Shown piece by piece: positions 26,872 through 34,984 of a stretch of DNA of 64,000 bases. The stretch covers positions 248,001 through 312,000 of the forward strand of contig BAEM01000033.1 in the NCBI GenBank assembly GCA_000314955.1. The letters run 5' to 3'. This stretch comes from Paraglaciecola chathamensis S18K6. Its GTDB lineage: Bacteria > Pseudomonadota > Gammaproteobacteria > Enterobacterales > Alteromonadaceae. A program made the translations under genes and the position numbers. Under the pieces are notes generated by a model that saw only the letters and a list, made by a program, of their open reading frames with translations, made no database searches and had not been told where the DNA came from. Numbering within the stretch: position 1 is the stretch's first letter; every line of letters begins with the position of its first letter.

Positions 26872-27432
26872 ATGAGTTCAATGGTAAATCAAGCGCTAGA
26901 TGATTTTATGGCGCGTTTTGTGGCCTTTTCAGCGGATCATTGTGAACTTACTTCTATTGAGTTTGACCCTGATTGGCCATCGGTGTGTTATCAAGCAACC
27001 GAAAATAGCCAAAGTGGGGATCTTGTATCATGGCAACCGAAAGTTCGAGAACACGCAGCTGATTTTGACGCGCTCAATGATGCCTTGGACATAGAGTTGC
27101 ACCCTAGTCTCGTTCAGTTTTATTCTCGCTACTGGAGCGATAATATAGTGGCAAAACACCCAAGCGGTAAATTGCAAATATTGCAAGCGTGGAACGCAGA
27201 GGATTTTGACCGCCTTCAGCAGAATATTGTCGGGCATATTTTGATGAAACGGCGCTTGCGCCAGCCAGAGACCGTATTTATCGCATTAACAGACGAAGAA
27301 GACTTTATTCTTAGCGTAGAAAACCAAACTGGCGCTGTGATGTTAGAACAAGTGGGTTTGCAGCCAAAAGAGCAGATATCGGCAAACCTAGCAACGTTTT
27401 TGACTGAAATTGAACCAGCTGTTGCTGACTAA
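26872..27432 (+). CDS. syd: SecY-interacting protein Syd
   Basis: This 186-residue soluble protein matches Syd, which binds the cytoplasmic face of SecY and is thought to check translocon assembly. The matches include the conserved 'YWSDNIVAKHPSGKLQILQ', 'AWNAEDFDRLQQNIVGHILM' and the Asp/Glu-rich surface. Its length fits E. coli Syd (181). It lies between queF and the csrB region, the same order as in E. coli. Confidence 0.93.
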   Translation: MSSMVNQALDDFMARFVAFSADHCELTSIEFDPDWPSVCYQATENSQSGDLVSWQPKVREHAADFDALNDALDIELHPSLVQFYSRYWSDNIVAKHPSGKLQILQAWNAEDFDRLQQNIVGHILMKRRLRQPETVFIALTDEEDFILSVENQTGAVMLEQVGLQPKEQISANLATFLTEIEPAVAD

Positions 27433-27436
27433 CGGG

Positions 27437-27736
27437 CTACTTAATGGAATTGGTATAAGTCAAGTGCGCCAAGCGCTGGGTTAGTTCAAGCACCTGTTTT
27501 TCTAAAGAGGCAACTCTGGCCTCTAATGTTGCGGGTGCTTCGTCAGTTTTTTCTGTCGGATTCAATTGCTCAACGGTTTGATCGGGTTGAGCTTGCCAGC
27601 TTTGAATACCCTTAATGGCTTCTGGAATAGAAAGTTTTCCTCCTGCTCGACTTCTAACTAACCCTACACTGGGTTTTTTACCTTCTTTTGATAACGTTTG
27701 GCACAGAGCAATAACCTCAGATAATCGGTTTGTCAT
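27437..27736 (-). CDS. Small protein with KfrA-like N-terminus and C-terminal coiled coil
   Basis: This 99-residue protein has an N-terminal part, 'EVIALCQTLSKEGKKPSVGL', resembling the start of KfrA-type DNA-binding domains, where a short helix pair precedes 'VRSRAGGKLSIPEAIKGIQ'. The C-terminus ('LEARVASLEKQVLELTQRLA') is a short leucine heptad coiled coil that would dimerise. It ends four bases from syd on the opposite strand. A small DNA-binding or adaptor protein is the best guess; no named family is certain. Confidence 0.55.
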   Translation of the reverse strand: MTNRLSEVIALCQTLSKEGKKPSVGLVRSRAGGKLSIPEAIKGIQSWQAQPDQTVEQLNPTEKTDEAPATLEARVASLEKQVLELTQRLAHLTYTNSIK

Positions 27737-27929
27737 AGTTTGGTCAATTCAGCGAAAATATAGTGATAACGACTATTAAACATCAGAAGATTATTATTGT
27801 AAATAAAAAATAGCCTTTAAAATCAAATAGATATATTTTTGGCTTTAATTTTGTATATACCTGTGTAAATGAATACTAAATGTACTTACTTCAGCACAAT
27901 TTAAAAATAAACAAAAACAGGAGTTTACT

Positions 27930-28292
27930 ATGAAGCCACTTATTCTTGCGGGAGCCTTTGGGTTATCTTTATTGTTATCTGGGTGTGTTATTTCCGTTGA
28001 CGGTCACGATGGATATCAGTCTGATTGGCAAAAGCAGGAAAAACATAATCGAAAAGAAGTCGCTCGATTACAGCCGAATTTAACGACAGGTGAAGTAATG
28101 GATCGCATGGGCGTAGCCGATTTCAGTGAATTCGTTAAGAAAGGTGACGATCAGTACCACGTTTTATATTATCGAACCCAGCGCATGGACGACGATGGCG
28201 TAACCACGAAAGATGAATGCACACCTTTAGTGTTAAAGAATGATCAACTTGTAGGGTGGGGGGATTCTGCACTTGGTATGTTGAGTCAGTAG
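27930..28292 (+). CDS. DUF3192-family lipoprotein
   Basis: This 120-residue protein has a lipoprotein signal peptide whose lipobox 'LLSGC' puts the Cys at about residue 19. A DUF3192 domain follows, with 'LTTGEVMDRMGVADFSEFVK', 'YHVLYYRTQRMDDDGVTTKD' and 'ECTPLVLKNDQLVGWGDSA'. It is a paralogue of the protein at 24015-24389, with the same ending 'WG(D/E)SA' and the same Cys. The CAGGAG site is well placed before the ATG. Its function is unknown; a periplasmic or outer-membrane location is inferred. Confidence 0.8.
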   Translation: MKPLILAGAFGLSLLLSGCVISVDGHDGYQSDWQKQEKHNRKEVARLQPNLTTGEVMDRMGVADFSEFVKKGDDQYHVLYYRTQRMDDDGVTTKDECTPLVLKNDQLVGWGDSALGMLSQ

Positions 28293-28353
28293 TCACTCGC
28301 AATTCGCAACACACCATGCACGTAGCGCATGGTGTGAAGCGACAATGGTAATC

Positions 28354-28584
28354 TTAGCGTATTCGCGTATTTAACTGGTCAATTAACTCGGCCCACTCTG
28401 CATCTTCTAACAATGCATTTCGAATAAATTCAGCTTGTGCCTTTGACCAAAACTCAGCGTCTTCTATGTGTACTCCCTGACGCAACCCCTTGTGCGTTTC
28501 AATGAAAGCTTCAACATCACCTTCTTGACCACTTAATCCCAACTGTTCGAAGAGGTCACCCATAGTTGTGTGATAATTTTCCAT
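28354..28584 (-). CDS. DUF2789-family small protein
   Basis: This 76-residue acidic protein matches the DUF2789 pattern: 'TMGDLFEQLGLSGQEGDVEA', 'FIETHKGLRQGVHIEDAEFW' and 'QAEFIRNALLEDAEWAELID'. A good CAGGAG site precedes the ATG. Family members are short helical proteins of unknown function common in marine gammaproteobacteria. Confidence 0.8.
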   Translation of the reverse strand: MENYHTTMGDLFEQLGLSGQEGDVEAFIETHKGLRQGVHIEDAEFWSKAQAEFIRNALLEDAEWAELIDQLNTRIR

Positions 28585-28697
28585 TGAATACTCCTGATAT
28601 TTTAATGGTTTATGATTGACTTAATTGTCGTTTTACAAAATATTAACATGTATTATGGAAATGTAATGAGAATTAAAACCTCCTAGGAGAGATCAGC

Positions 28698-29342
28698 ATG
28701 CCATTATCTCAAGCCGTTGTCGCCCCTGATATGGATAACATCAAAGCAATCTATTTAGCCGCGGAAGATTTAAAAATCGCTGCATCTATTTTGTACCAGG
28801 CATACCACGATGACCCTTTGTTTATGGATATCTTTCAGGTTAATAAAGAAGGGTACGAATCACGTTTACGCTCAGCCATTCGTGAAGAGTTGAATGCATT
28901 CTGGCAGGCTCGGCAGCCTATGATCGGCCTGTTCGATAATAATCGTCTTTTAGCCGTGGCATGCTTAATCGGCCCTGATGCCGAATTCGGGCCTAGCCGC
29001 TTTTGGCATTGGCGACTCAAAATGCTGCTAACTGCTGGCTACTTTGGTACCAAGCAAATGGTCGATAAAGAACAAAAGGTGCGTGAACACATTCCGGCCC
29101 AGCGTTATCACATGTTGTCATTTATAGGCGTGCACCCTGATTATCAGCACTACGGTTTAGGCCACGTATTAATGAGTGCCATTGATGGCGTGATGAAAGA
29201 AGACGCCAGCAGCGAAGGAATAGGCGTTTATGTGACCTTACCTAAATGTTTGTCTTTTTTTGAAGATGGGCAATATAAAATGCTTGAGGCGCTGGAGACA
29301 GGCCATATCACTGGCCATTTAATGTTTTGTGACCGTCAATAA
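28698..29342 (+). CDS. GNAT-family N-acetyltransferase
   Basis: This 214-residue protein has a C-terminal GNAT fold. 'LSFIGVHPDYQHYGLGHVLM' contains the acetyl-CoA pyrophosphate-binding Q-x-x-G-x-G-like motif A at about residues 145-160. 'SSEGIGVYVTLPKCLSFFED' follows as motif B. CTAGGAGAG provides the ribosome site. The substrate is unknown. It is the last protein gene before the long region holding csrB. Confidence 0.8.
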   Translation: MPLSQAVVAPDMDNIKAIYLAAEDLKIAASILYQAYHDDPLFMDIFQVNKEGYESRLRSAIREELNAFWQARQPMIGLFDNNRLLAVACLIGPDAEFGPSRFWHWRLKMLLTAGYFGTKQMVDKEQKVREHIPAQRYHMLSFIGVHPDYQHYGLGHVLMSAIDGVMKEDASSEGIGVYVTLPKCLSFFEDGQYKMLEALETGHITGHLMFCDRQ

Positions 29343-29454
29343 TTGTCAGATTCATTACTTTTTATTACATATTAAATTGCCATTTTGGGAACTTTTAAAA
29401 AAGCAGGTTAAATTTATTCTCTTCTGTTAATTTCTAGTCTAGGTAATTGACCTG

Positions 29455-29484
29455 CACCTTTGTAAGAGATTTCGTACAAAGGTG
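29455..29484. promoter_or_regulatory. GacA/UvrY-type upstream activating palindrome for csrB
   Basis: CACCTTTGTA (29455-29464) and TACAAAGGTG (29475-29484) are perfect 10-base arms. The centre reads TGTAAG-N6-CGTACA, one mismatch from the GacA box TGTAAG-N6-CTTACA. It lies about 170-190 bases before the expected csrB start, the usual distance for GacA/UvrY sites. Confidence 0.75.
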
Positions 29485-29585
29485 TAGGACAAAGACATTT
29501 TATTCCCTTGTTGATCGCTGTGGTTTTTAATCAACTATATGATATTTATATGAATTTTCTATTTTCTTAGACTTTTGGTTAATAA

Positions 29586-29640
29586 CTGTCACGCAATTGT
29601 CACGCAGGCATGTCGAAAATGTTTTTGATTGTTATATAGT
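29586..29640 (+). promoter_or_regulatory. csrB promoter with an 11-base direct repeat upstream
   Basis: TATAGT (29635-29640) is the likely -10. TGTCACGCA occurs at 29587 and again at 29598, exactly one helical turn apart, placing a possible activator or -35-replacing site just upstream. No good TTGACA is present at the normal distance, which suggests activator-dependent transcription. Confidence 0.55.
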
Positions 29641-29642
29641 TT

Positions 29643-30238
29643 GTCCTGTCACAAGGAAACACGACGAGTCAGGAAGACACAAGGACGACCTAGGACAGGC
29701 TCAGGAGAGCAACACAGTTTAATGGATAAACTGTACATGGAAAAGTAGGAACGCTCGGTATGAGCAACCCATTTGGAAATGGGAACAAGGAAAAGGACCC
29801 ACTCAGGACGAGTGCCCATTTAGGATGAATGGTTAAGGGACAACAAGGATACTTCAGGATGAAGTCGCGCATTGGCGTTAAGGAATTGGACTCACTCAGG
29901 AAGAGTGCCCATTTAGGATGAATGGGTCAGGGACGAAAAGGACGCTTTAGGATAAAGCTGCTCAATTGAGCGTAAGGAATGGGACAAACTCAGGAAGAGT
30001 TGCTTAAAGGGAATTAGGCGCATTGGATGCAATAAGGATAGCTGTTAGGACAACAGCACTCACCTAGGAAGGTGATATAGGGAAAGGGATACACTTGGGA
30101 TAAGTGCCGCATTCAGGATGAGTGACAGAAGGACAAGACAAGGATCGTGTGAGTTAGATGTTGTGAAGGAGCGCACAGAGGGACCTTCAATTTTTATGTA
30201 AAGGCGTGGCTTGAAGAAATTCAGGCCGCGCCTTTACA
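29643..30238 (+). ncRNA. csrB: CsrB-family RNA that sequesters CsrA (about 590 nt)
   Basis: By hand I count about 40 GGA triplets on the + strand between 29655 and 30183. Many sit in loops of short perfect hairpins, for example GCTC-AGGA-GAGC (29699-29710), CCATT-TAGGAT-GAATGG, ACTTC-AGGAT-GAAGT, GCTGTT-AGGAC-AACAGC and CACCT-AGGA-AGGTG. Others (AAGGA) lie in single-stranded linkers, alternating with the hairpins. That is the defining architecture of CsrB/CsrC/RsmZ RNAs, which bind and titrate the translational regulator CsrA. The order syd...csrB...yqcC-truC-yqcA matches the E. coli csrB locus. E. coli CsrB is about 370 nt, so this one is notably larger. The ends are inferred from the promoter and terminator. 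Confidence 0.93.
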
Positions 30239-30240
30239 GT
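30200..30240 (+). terminator. csrB terminator stem
   Basis: A 16-bp stem (30200-30215 with 30220-30235, a few G-U pairs) is closed by a GAAA tetraloop. It ends in TTT, then ACAG, then TTTT, so the U-tract is interrupted but the stem is very stable. Confidence 0.85.
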
Positions 30241-30342
30241 TTTAAAGCCTCGCCATTACACTCCGCTATTCGTAGCCCATTAAAATCAAACTCTCGTTTT
30301 GACGTCTCTAACAAGCTGATTTTTATTGTATGGCGTTTAGTG

Positions 30343-30648
30343 TTAGTCAATGCGATAAGCAGGGGTATCAACTTTAAGTATATGTTTACCTGCCATGGTT
30401 AATGTACCTTGATAGCTGTTCTCACCATTGCCAGAAAACTCAAACACAAAACAACTCTGCCAATCTAGTTTCCCTCTGTAGCTACCGAGCCGCGTTTTAT
30501 GTCGGGCATTACTAATAAGCTGCAAACCGTGCTGGTCGCAGTATTGTGCTAAGTGCTGGTTGGCCTTTTCTGTAATAGCGCGCATGCGCCAAAATTGAAA
30601 AACCACTAATAGGATCACTAAGAACAAGGTTAAATCAAATAAATTCAT
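30343..30648 (-). CDS. DUF3301-family membrane protein
   Basis: This 101-residue protein has one N-terminal membrane segment ('LFDLTLFLVILLVVFQFW') followed by 'AITEKANQHLAQYCDQHGLQ' and 'FVFEFSGNGENSYQGTLTMA', the DUF3301 blocks. It overlaps the DUF3549 gene by four bases, a pairing common in Alteromonadales and Vibrionales. Its function is unknown. It converges with csrB, ending about 100 bases past its terminator. Confidence 0.8.
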   Translation of the reverse strand: MNLFDLTLFLVILLVVFQFWRMRAITEKANQHLAQYCDQHGLQLISNARHKTRLGSYRGKLDWQSCFVFEFSGNGENSYQGTLTMAGKHILKVDTPAYRID

Positions 30649-31670
30649 TTTTGTTGTCCACTAAATAAATGGCCAATCACCTGTGTTAAAGCATAGGTTT
30701 TGTCCTGCCAGCGAATAATGCCAAGCATGGCGGGTCGAACACTGGGAATTCGTACTAAGTCACTGTAAAGATCAGCACATAGCTCAATATCGATTAAAGC
30801 AAGGCGCTCAATATATTGGCGCAATACTTTTTCATCTTGCAAGTATTGCCAGTGTCTTGCTGCAATCAACAACATGATTTCCGGTACTGTATTGTGTTGT
30901 GAATCAAGTATTTTTTGAATGAAGGCTTTAACTATTGTACTGGCCACGCTTTGACTTAACGCACGTAGTGTCCATTGTATGAGGGACAAATCGGCAAAGT
31001 GTTGTTCTGCATTATCAATAAGCTGCTGGCTGACAGATTTGTCTAGCGGGTAGTTTTCTAGCGAAGACATTAACGCTTGTTGTACTTGAGGCGCTGTTTC
31101 AAATAGATGTGCCGTAATAAGTTGGGCGCCGTCTTTGCGACGCACGCTGGCTGCGACATCTGCGATACCTTGTAAGGCAACTTCTTGCCAATTGTGCGCT
31201 TGAGGATGTGCTATGTAGCGCACAGCAGCTGAATAGTATTCGCTTGGTGGAAGCTTCAAAACACCTCGGCTTACACTATTAAAATCAGCGAGCTGCTGTT
31301 GATTCGGTACAAATGTGTATGGATTTTCAGGTAAGCGCCCTCGGGCTTCTTTGTTACGTTCTAATTGTGCCCCTAGGGCATCAGTAATGATCTGTAAAAA
31401 GTGGTTTCGCGTTGCGCTGATAACAAGGCCTTTCTCGTCTAAAGGCAACTTTACAAACCAAATATAATGCTCGCGGCTTAACTGACGACTAAAAAATACG
31501 ATGCCAAACCACGCATGTTCTTGACGAGGGTAAGGTGCAGCTTCGCTGGCGTTTTCTATGTTTAGAAAGGTTTGGCTATCAAGAGAGCGAATGGTGCGTC
31601 CCATATCAAATACATGATATTCGGTTTGAGCGTGAAGAAGAAATTCACTGATGGAGCTGATTTGATTCAT
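30645..31670 (-). CDS. DUF3549-family protein
   Basis: This 341-residue soluble protein matches DUF3549. It has 'SEFLLHAQTEYHVFDMGRTI' at the N-terminus and 'AWFGIVFFSRQLSREHYIWF', and a long helical C-terminal half with HEAT-like pairs ('LIQWTLRALSQSVAS', 'IMLLIAARHWQYLQDEK'). It is coupled to the downstream DUF3301 gene and divergent from yqcC. No biochemical role is known for the family. Confidence 0.78.
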   Translation of the reverse strand: MNQISSISEFLLHAQTEYHVFDMGRTIRSLDSQTFLNIENASEAAPYPRQEHAWFGIVFFSRQLSREHYIWFVKLPLDEKGLVISATRNHFLQIITDALGAQLERNKEARGRLPENPYTFVPNQQQLADFNSVSRGVLKLPPSEYYSAAVRYIAHPQAHNWQEVALQGIADVAASVRRKDGAQLITAHLFETAPQVQQALMSSLENYPLDKSVSQQLIDNAEQHFADLSLIQWTLRALSQSVASTIVKAFIQKILDSQHNTVPEIMLLIAARHWQYLQDEKVLRQYIERLALIDIELCADLYSDLVRIPSVRPAMLGIIRWQDKTYALTQVIGHLFSGQQK

Positions 31671-31729
31671 GTTTACCTATAAACTGCCGCGCAATAAGCG
31701 GAAATAACCCAAATTTGAGATGAATAAAT

Positions 31730-32089
31730 ATGAGCGGAAGCATGCCATGTAGCGCCTCAGAAGTCCAAATAGAGACGTTGTTAAATCAGCTCATCAGTCA
31801 GCTAAAAAGGGCTGAACAATGGTCAGTGTCACCACCAAGTGAGTGGGCCATGCAAAGCGAAGCGCCTTTTGCATGTGACCGAATGGATTTTGCACAGTGG
31901 TTGCAGTTTATTTTCATACCCAAGATGACACGTCTGCTTCAGGCACAATTGCCTTTACCCAGGCGCATGACATTGCTGCCTATGGCTCAGGAGTGGGCGA
32001 AAGAGTTAAAATGCGACCGCCAATACACGACAGCCATTCTTGATACCATTAACAAAATTGACCTGATATTTAGTGACGACGCCCTATGA
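31730..32089 (+). CDS. yqcC: YqcC-family protein
   Basis: This 119-residue helical protein matches YqcC: 'LLNQLISQLKRAEQWSVSPP', 'FACDRMDFAQWLQFIFIPKM' and 'TAILDTINKIDLIFS'. It lies directly before truC, overlapping its start, as in E. coli where yqcC-truC-yqcA form one unit. Its function is unknown, possibly linked to TruC. Confidence 0.85.
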   Translation: MSGSMPCSASEVQIETLLNQLISQLKRAEQWSVSPPSEWAMQSEAPFACDRMDFAQWLQFIFIPKMTRLLQAQLPLPRRMTLLPMAQEWAKELKCDRQYTTAILDTINKIDLIFSDDAL

Positions 32090-32844
32090 TGTTAACGATT
32101 TTGTACCAAGATGAATTCATTGTGGCTATACACAAACCTGCTGGTTTGTTGGTACACAGGAGCATGATTGATCGTCACGAAACGCAGTTTGCCATGCAGT
32201 TGCTGCGTGACCAAATAGGTCAGCATGTGTTCCCGGTTCATCGTTTAGATAGGCCTACTTCGGGAGTGTTGGTGTTTGCATTGTCAGCGGATATTGCTCG
32301 CCTACTCGGAGAACAGTTTGCTGCCAATACTGTATCTAAAACATACTTCGCGATTGTACGGGGGCATGTGAAAGCGCCTGGCTTCATTGATTACGCCTTA
32401 AAAGAGAAGCTTGATAAAATTGCAGATAAGCGTGCGAATCAAGATAAGGACCCGCAAGAAGCACAAACAGAATTTGTGCCGATAAAGCAATTTGAGCTGC
32501 CTTTTGCTGTTAGTCGTTATCCGTCGGCTCGTTATACGTTAGTTAAGTTGCACCCAAAAACGGGGCGCAAACACCAATTGCGCAGACACATGTGTCATAT
32601 TAATCATCCTATTGTAGGGGACACCACACATGGTGACGGCAAGCACAATAAGTTTATGCGTGATCAGTTTTCGTTTAATGGTTTGGCATTAACCTGCCAG
32701 CAGATGCGTATCACTCACCCAATGAGTAATGAAAAGCTAGCAATAGTGAATGAATTCGATCCGCGGATGTCTACCCTGATGACGGAGTGGGGCTGGGAAG
32801 TGCCATCGTTAGATGAGTTAGATCTGCCTTCAATTAATCGGTAA
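32086..32844 (+). CDS. truC: tRNA pseudouridine(65) synthase
   Basis: This 252-residue RluA-family synthase converts U65 of tRNA to pseudouridine. The catalytic Asp lies in 'HRLDRPTSGVLVFAL' (about residues 53-67). 'TYFAIVRGHV' and the C-terminal 'KLHPKTGRKHQLRRHMCHI' are the other family blocks. The start is ATG 32086 (a second ATG follows at once), overlapping yqcC by four bases. The size and the YqcC/YqcA neighbours favour TruC over RluA or RluC. Confidence 0.92.
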   Translation: MMLTILYQDEFIVAIHKPAGLLVHRSMIDRHETQFAMQLLRDQIGQHVFPVHRLDRPTSGVLVFALSADIARLLGEQFAANTVSKTYFAIVRGHVKAPGFIDYALKEKLDKIADKRANQDKDPQEAQTEFVPIKQFELPFAVSRYPSARYTLVKLHPKTGRKHQLRRHMCHINHPIVGDTTHGDGKHNKFMRDQFSFNGLALTCQQMRITHPMSNEKLAIVNEFDPRMSTLMTEWGWEVPSLDELDLPSINR

Positions 32845-32877
32845 ACTAATTTTGATTTAGTAATGGAAGAGTAAAAA

Positions 32878-33324
32878 ATGAGTAAAGTAGGTATTTTCGT
32901 TGGTTCAGTTTACGGTAACGCCCAACATGTTGCAGAGCAAGTACAAGAATTGCTCAACGGTAAACAAGTGGTTAGCGAAATATATGATGACCCAAGCGTG
33001 GATGATTTTAAACGTTGTGACGGGTATATTTTTATTTCTTCTACGACCGGGCAGGGGGATATCCCGCCTAATCTAGAGTTTTTTGTTTCTGACTTAAAAG
33101 ACCTGTTCCCACTGATGGATCAAAAGCCTTTTGCTGTCATAGGATTAGGTGACAGCAGTTATTGCGATTCATACTGCGGGGCAGGTGAGCAGCTACATGA
33201 GTTATTGCTTGAATTACAAGGTAAGCCGGTCGCTGACATGCTTAAAATTGATGCTTGTGAAACCCTTGAGCCGGAAAAAGAAGCGTTAGCTTACATTGAG
33301 CCGTTAGCGGATGAGTTCGCTTAA
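32878..33324 (+). CDS. yqcA: Flavodoxin-like protein YqcA
   Basis: This 148-residue FMN-binding flavodoxin has 'VGIFVGSVYGNAQHVAEQV' as the phosphate loop, 'ISSTTGQGDIPPNLEFF' as the first isoalloxazine loop and 'VIGLGDSSYCDSYCGAGEQL' as the second. It belongs to the YqcA/MioC branch, which transfers electrons to enzymes such as BioB. It is the last gene of yqcC-truC-yqcA. Confidence 0.9.
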   Translation: MSKVGIFVGSVYGNAQHVAEQVQELLNGKQVVSEIYDDPSVDDFKRCDGYIFISSTTGQGDIPPNLEFFVSDLKDLFPLMDQKPFAVIGLGDSSYCDSYCGAGEQLHELLLELQGKPVADMLKIDACETLEPEKEALAYIEPLADEFA

Positions 33325-33346
33325 TAGTGAGTAAAGGCTAAGAATC

Positions 33347-33384
33347 AAAAAAGGCGAGATATCACTGATATCTCGCCTTTTTCG
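33347..33384. terminator. Bidirectional terminator between yqcA and the M28 peptidase gene
   Basis: AAAGGCGAGATAT and ATATCTCGCCTTT pair around a short loop, with A/T runs on both sides. It serves yqcA (+) and the converging peptidase gene (-). Confidence 0.92.
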
Positions 33385-33406
33385 TTATTGGGGAATGCTA
33401 TAACGA

Positions 33407-34825
33407 TTAATGCGAATTAGCTATTTTTGCAGGTGCCGGTCGTGTATCAACCTCACTATTTGCCATAAAATACGCGAGCAGAGCATAGGCCGCTTGATTT
33501 TGTGCTAGCGCTTTTGGGTCAACCTTATCTAAAGTGTCGTTTGCTGTGTGGTGATAATCAAAATAAAAGGTACCGTCTTGCAGAAGCGATACAACAGGTA
33601 CCCCGTATTTGGGCAGCATTGAAACATCAGGCCCACCACCAGCTTGGTTATGCCCTTGCTTAACCCCTATATTTTCAAGCGCTTCGAACAAGGGGTTTGC
33701 TTGCTGTACAGCACTTGGAGCAAAAAGCGTATCGATTTGGTATATCTCACCTGCGCCAAAATCAGACTCAGCGGCAACAATAATATTGCCTAATTCAGCT
33801 TTGTGTTTACGAGTGTATTCTTGAGCGCCAGTTAAGCCAAACTCTTCTGAAGCATACAAAACCACACGAATGGTGCGTTTTGGTTGACCCATTACATTTT
33901 TGATTATTTTGGCTGCGCCGGTCACTATGCCTACGCCTGCGCCATCATCAAGTGCGCCAGTGCCTTCGTCCCATGAATCTAAGTGAGCACCGATTAATAC
34001 AATTTCTTCTGGCGACTCACTACCAGTAAATTCACCGATAACATTGTAAGATGTTTGCCAGCCATGCTCTTTAGCGCGCATTTCTACGGCTAAGGTTACG
34101 TCTTTACCTGCATCAAGCATAGCTTGCAAATTATCAGCGTCTGCATTCGATAATGCGCCAGCGGGAATTTTCTCAACGTCATCTGAGTATTGCATTACCC
34201 CAGTATGAGCAAAGCGCGAATTATCTGTGCCTACTGAGCGAATGAGCACAGCTTTGGCCCCCAATTTGGCGGCTTCAATAGCACCTTGCGAGCGACCAAT
34301 GACAACAGGGCCGTATCCTTTACCTGCGCGATCTCGTTGCATGCGTTGATTAATAAACACGATTTTATCGTGAATTTGCGCGGCATCTGCTTTTTTTAAC
34401 GAGGCGAGTGAGTCAAACATGACAACTTGGGTAATGAGACCGCCTTCAGGTGTGGCCACTGAGCCGCCTAGCGCAGTGATGAACAGTTTTTGCTGATAGG
34501 GTGCAATAACTTTTGCATCTGCAATACCGCGGGACCAATTTCTTACACGCACAGGCTCTTTGTAAACTTTATCAAACCCTAGCGCTTTGAATTTTTCTTC
34601 TGCCCAGGCAACTGCACGTTTATCACCTTCACTGCCAGCAATTCGCGGCCCCACTTCTACGGTGAGCGATTTGACCACATCATAAGCGAGCTCGCTTTTT
34701 AGCGCACTATCACTAAGACGTGCTAAGTCGGCTGAAACGGCACTTTGTTGTGGGGTTGATGTACAAGCACTTAGTAATAATGCACTGCAAAGTGCCAATG
34801 TTGGGTAAAAGAGCGCAGCTTTCAT
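33407..34825 (-). CDS. M28-family zinc aminopeptidase/carboxypeptidase, lipoprotein
   Basis: This 472-residue protein has a lipoprotein signal peptide with lipobox 'LLSAC' (Cys about residue 21). A PA-type insert occupies about residues 125-250. The M28 metallopeptidase domain carries its zinc ligands in order: His/Asp in 'IGAHLDSWDEGTGALDDGAG', Glu-Glu in 'YASEEFGLTG', Asp in 'AESDFGAG' and His in 'YHHTANDT'. The layout is like plasma glutamate carboxypeptidase (carboxypeptidase Q) relatives. It is probably anchored in the envelope and digests peptides for nutrition. Substrate preference is unknown. Confidence 0.88.
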   Translation of the reverse strand: MKAALFYPTLALCSALLLSACTSTPQQSAVSADLARLSDSALKSELAYDVVKSLTVEVGPRIAGSEGDKRAVAWAEEKFKALGFDKVYKEPVRVRNWSRGIADAKVIAPYQQKLFITALGGSVATPEGGLITQVVMFDSLASLKKADAAQIHDKIVFINQRMQRDRAGKGYGPVVIGRSQGAIEAAKLGAKAVLIRSVGTDNSRFAHTGVMQYSDDVEKIPAGALSNADADNLQAMLDAGKDVTLAVEMRAKEHGWQTSYNVIGEFTGSESPEEIVLIGAHLDSWDEGTGALDDGAGVGIVTGAAKIIKNVMGQPKRTIRVVLYASEEFGLTGAQEYTRKHKAELGNIIVAAESDFGAGEIYQIDTLFAPSAVQQANPLFEALENIGVKQGHNQAGGGPDVSMLPKYGVPVVSLLQDGTFYFDYHHTANDTLDKVDPKALAQNQAAYALLAYFMANSEVDTRPAPAKIANSH

Positions 34826-34935
34826 GTGATTCCTTTTTGAAAAATAGTTTTCTGTGTACGTGTAAGCAGGTACAGGTTATCTGCAAAATACGCTTGAGAA
34901 AATAAAGAATAGATAAACTGAAGAATGACAGGCAC

Positions 34936-34960
34936 AAAAAAAGCGCCTAAGCGCTTTTTT
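34936..34960 (-). terminator. Intrinsic terminator after rpsT
   Basis: AAAAAAGCGC-CTAA-GCGCTTTTTT is perfectly symmetrical, with a T-run on -, 25 bases past the rpsT stop. Confidence 0.92.
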
Positions 34961-34984
34961 GACAATAAAAACTCTGAACAGATA

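Noticed and set aside
29690-29872. A 60-codon open frame on - within the csrB region
   Set aside because: It lies wholly under the GGA-hairpin RNA, has no ribosome site and no family resemblance; its openness is a by-product of the repeated motif.
29650-30190. The regularly spaced AGGA units look at first like a repeat array such as CRISPR
   Set aside because: The shared core is only 3-5 bases, the flanking stems all differ, and spacing is irregular; the compensating stems identify a CsrA-binding RNA.
30211-30402. A 63-codon + frame crossing the csrB terminator
   Set aside because: It starts inside the terminator stem and covers the end of the DUF3301 gene on -; no ribosome site or domain.
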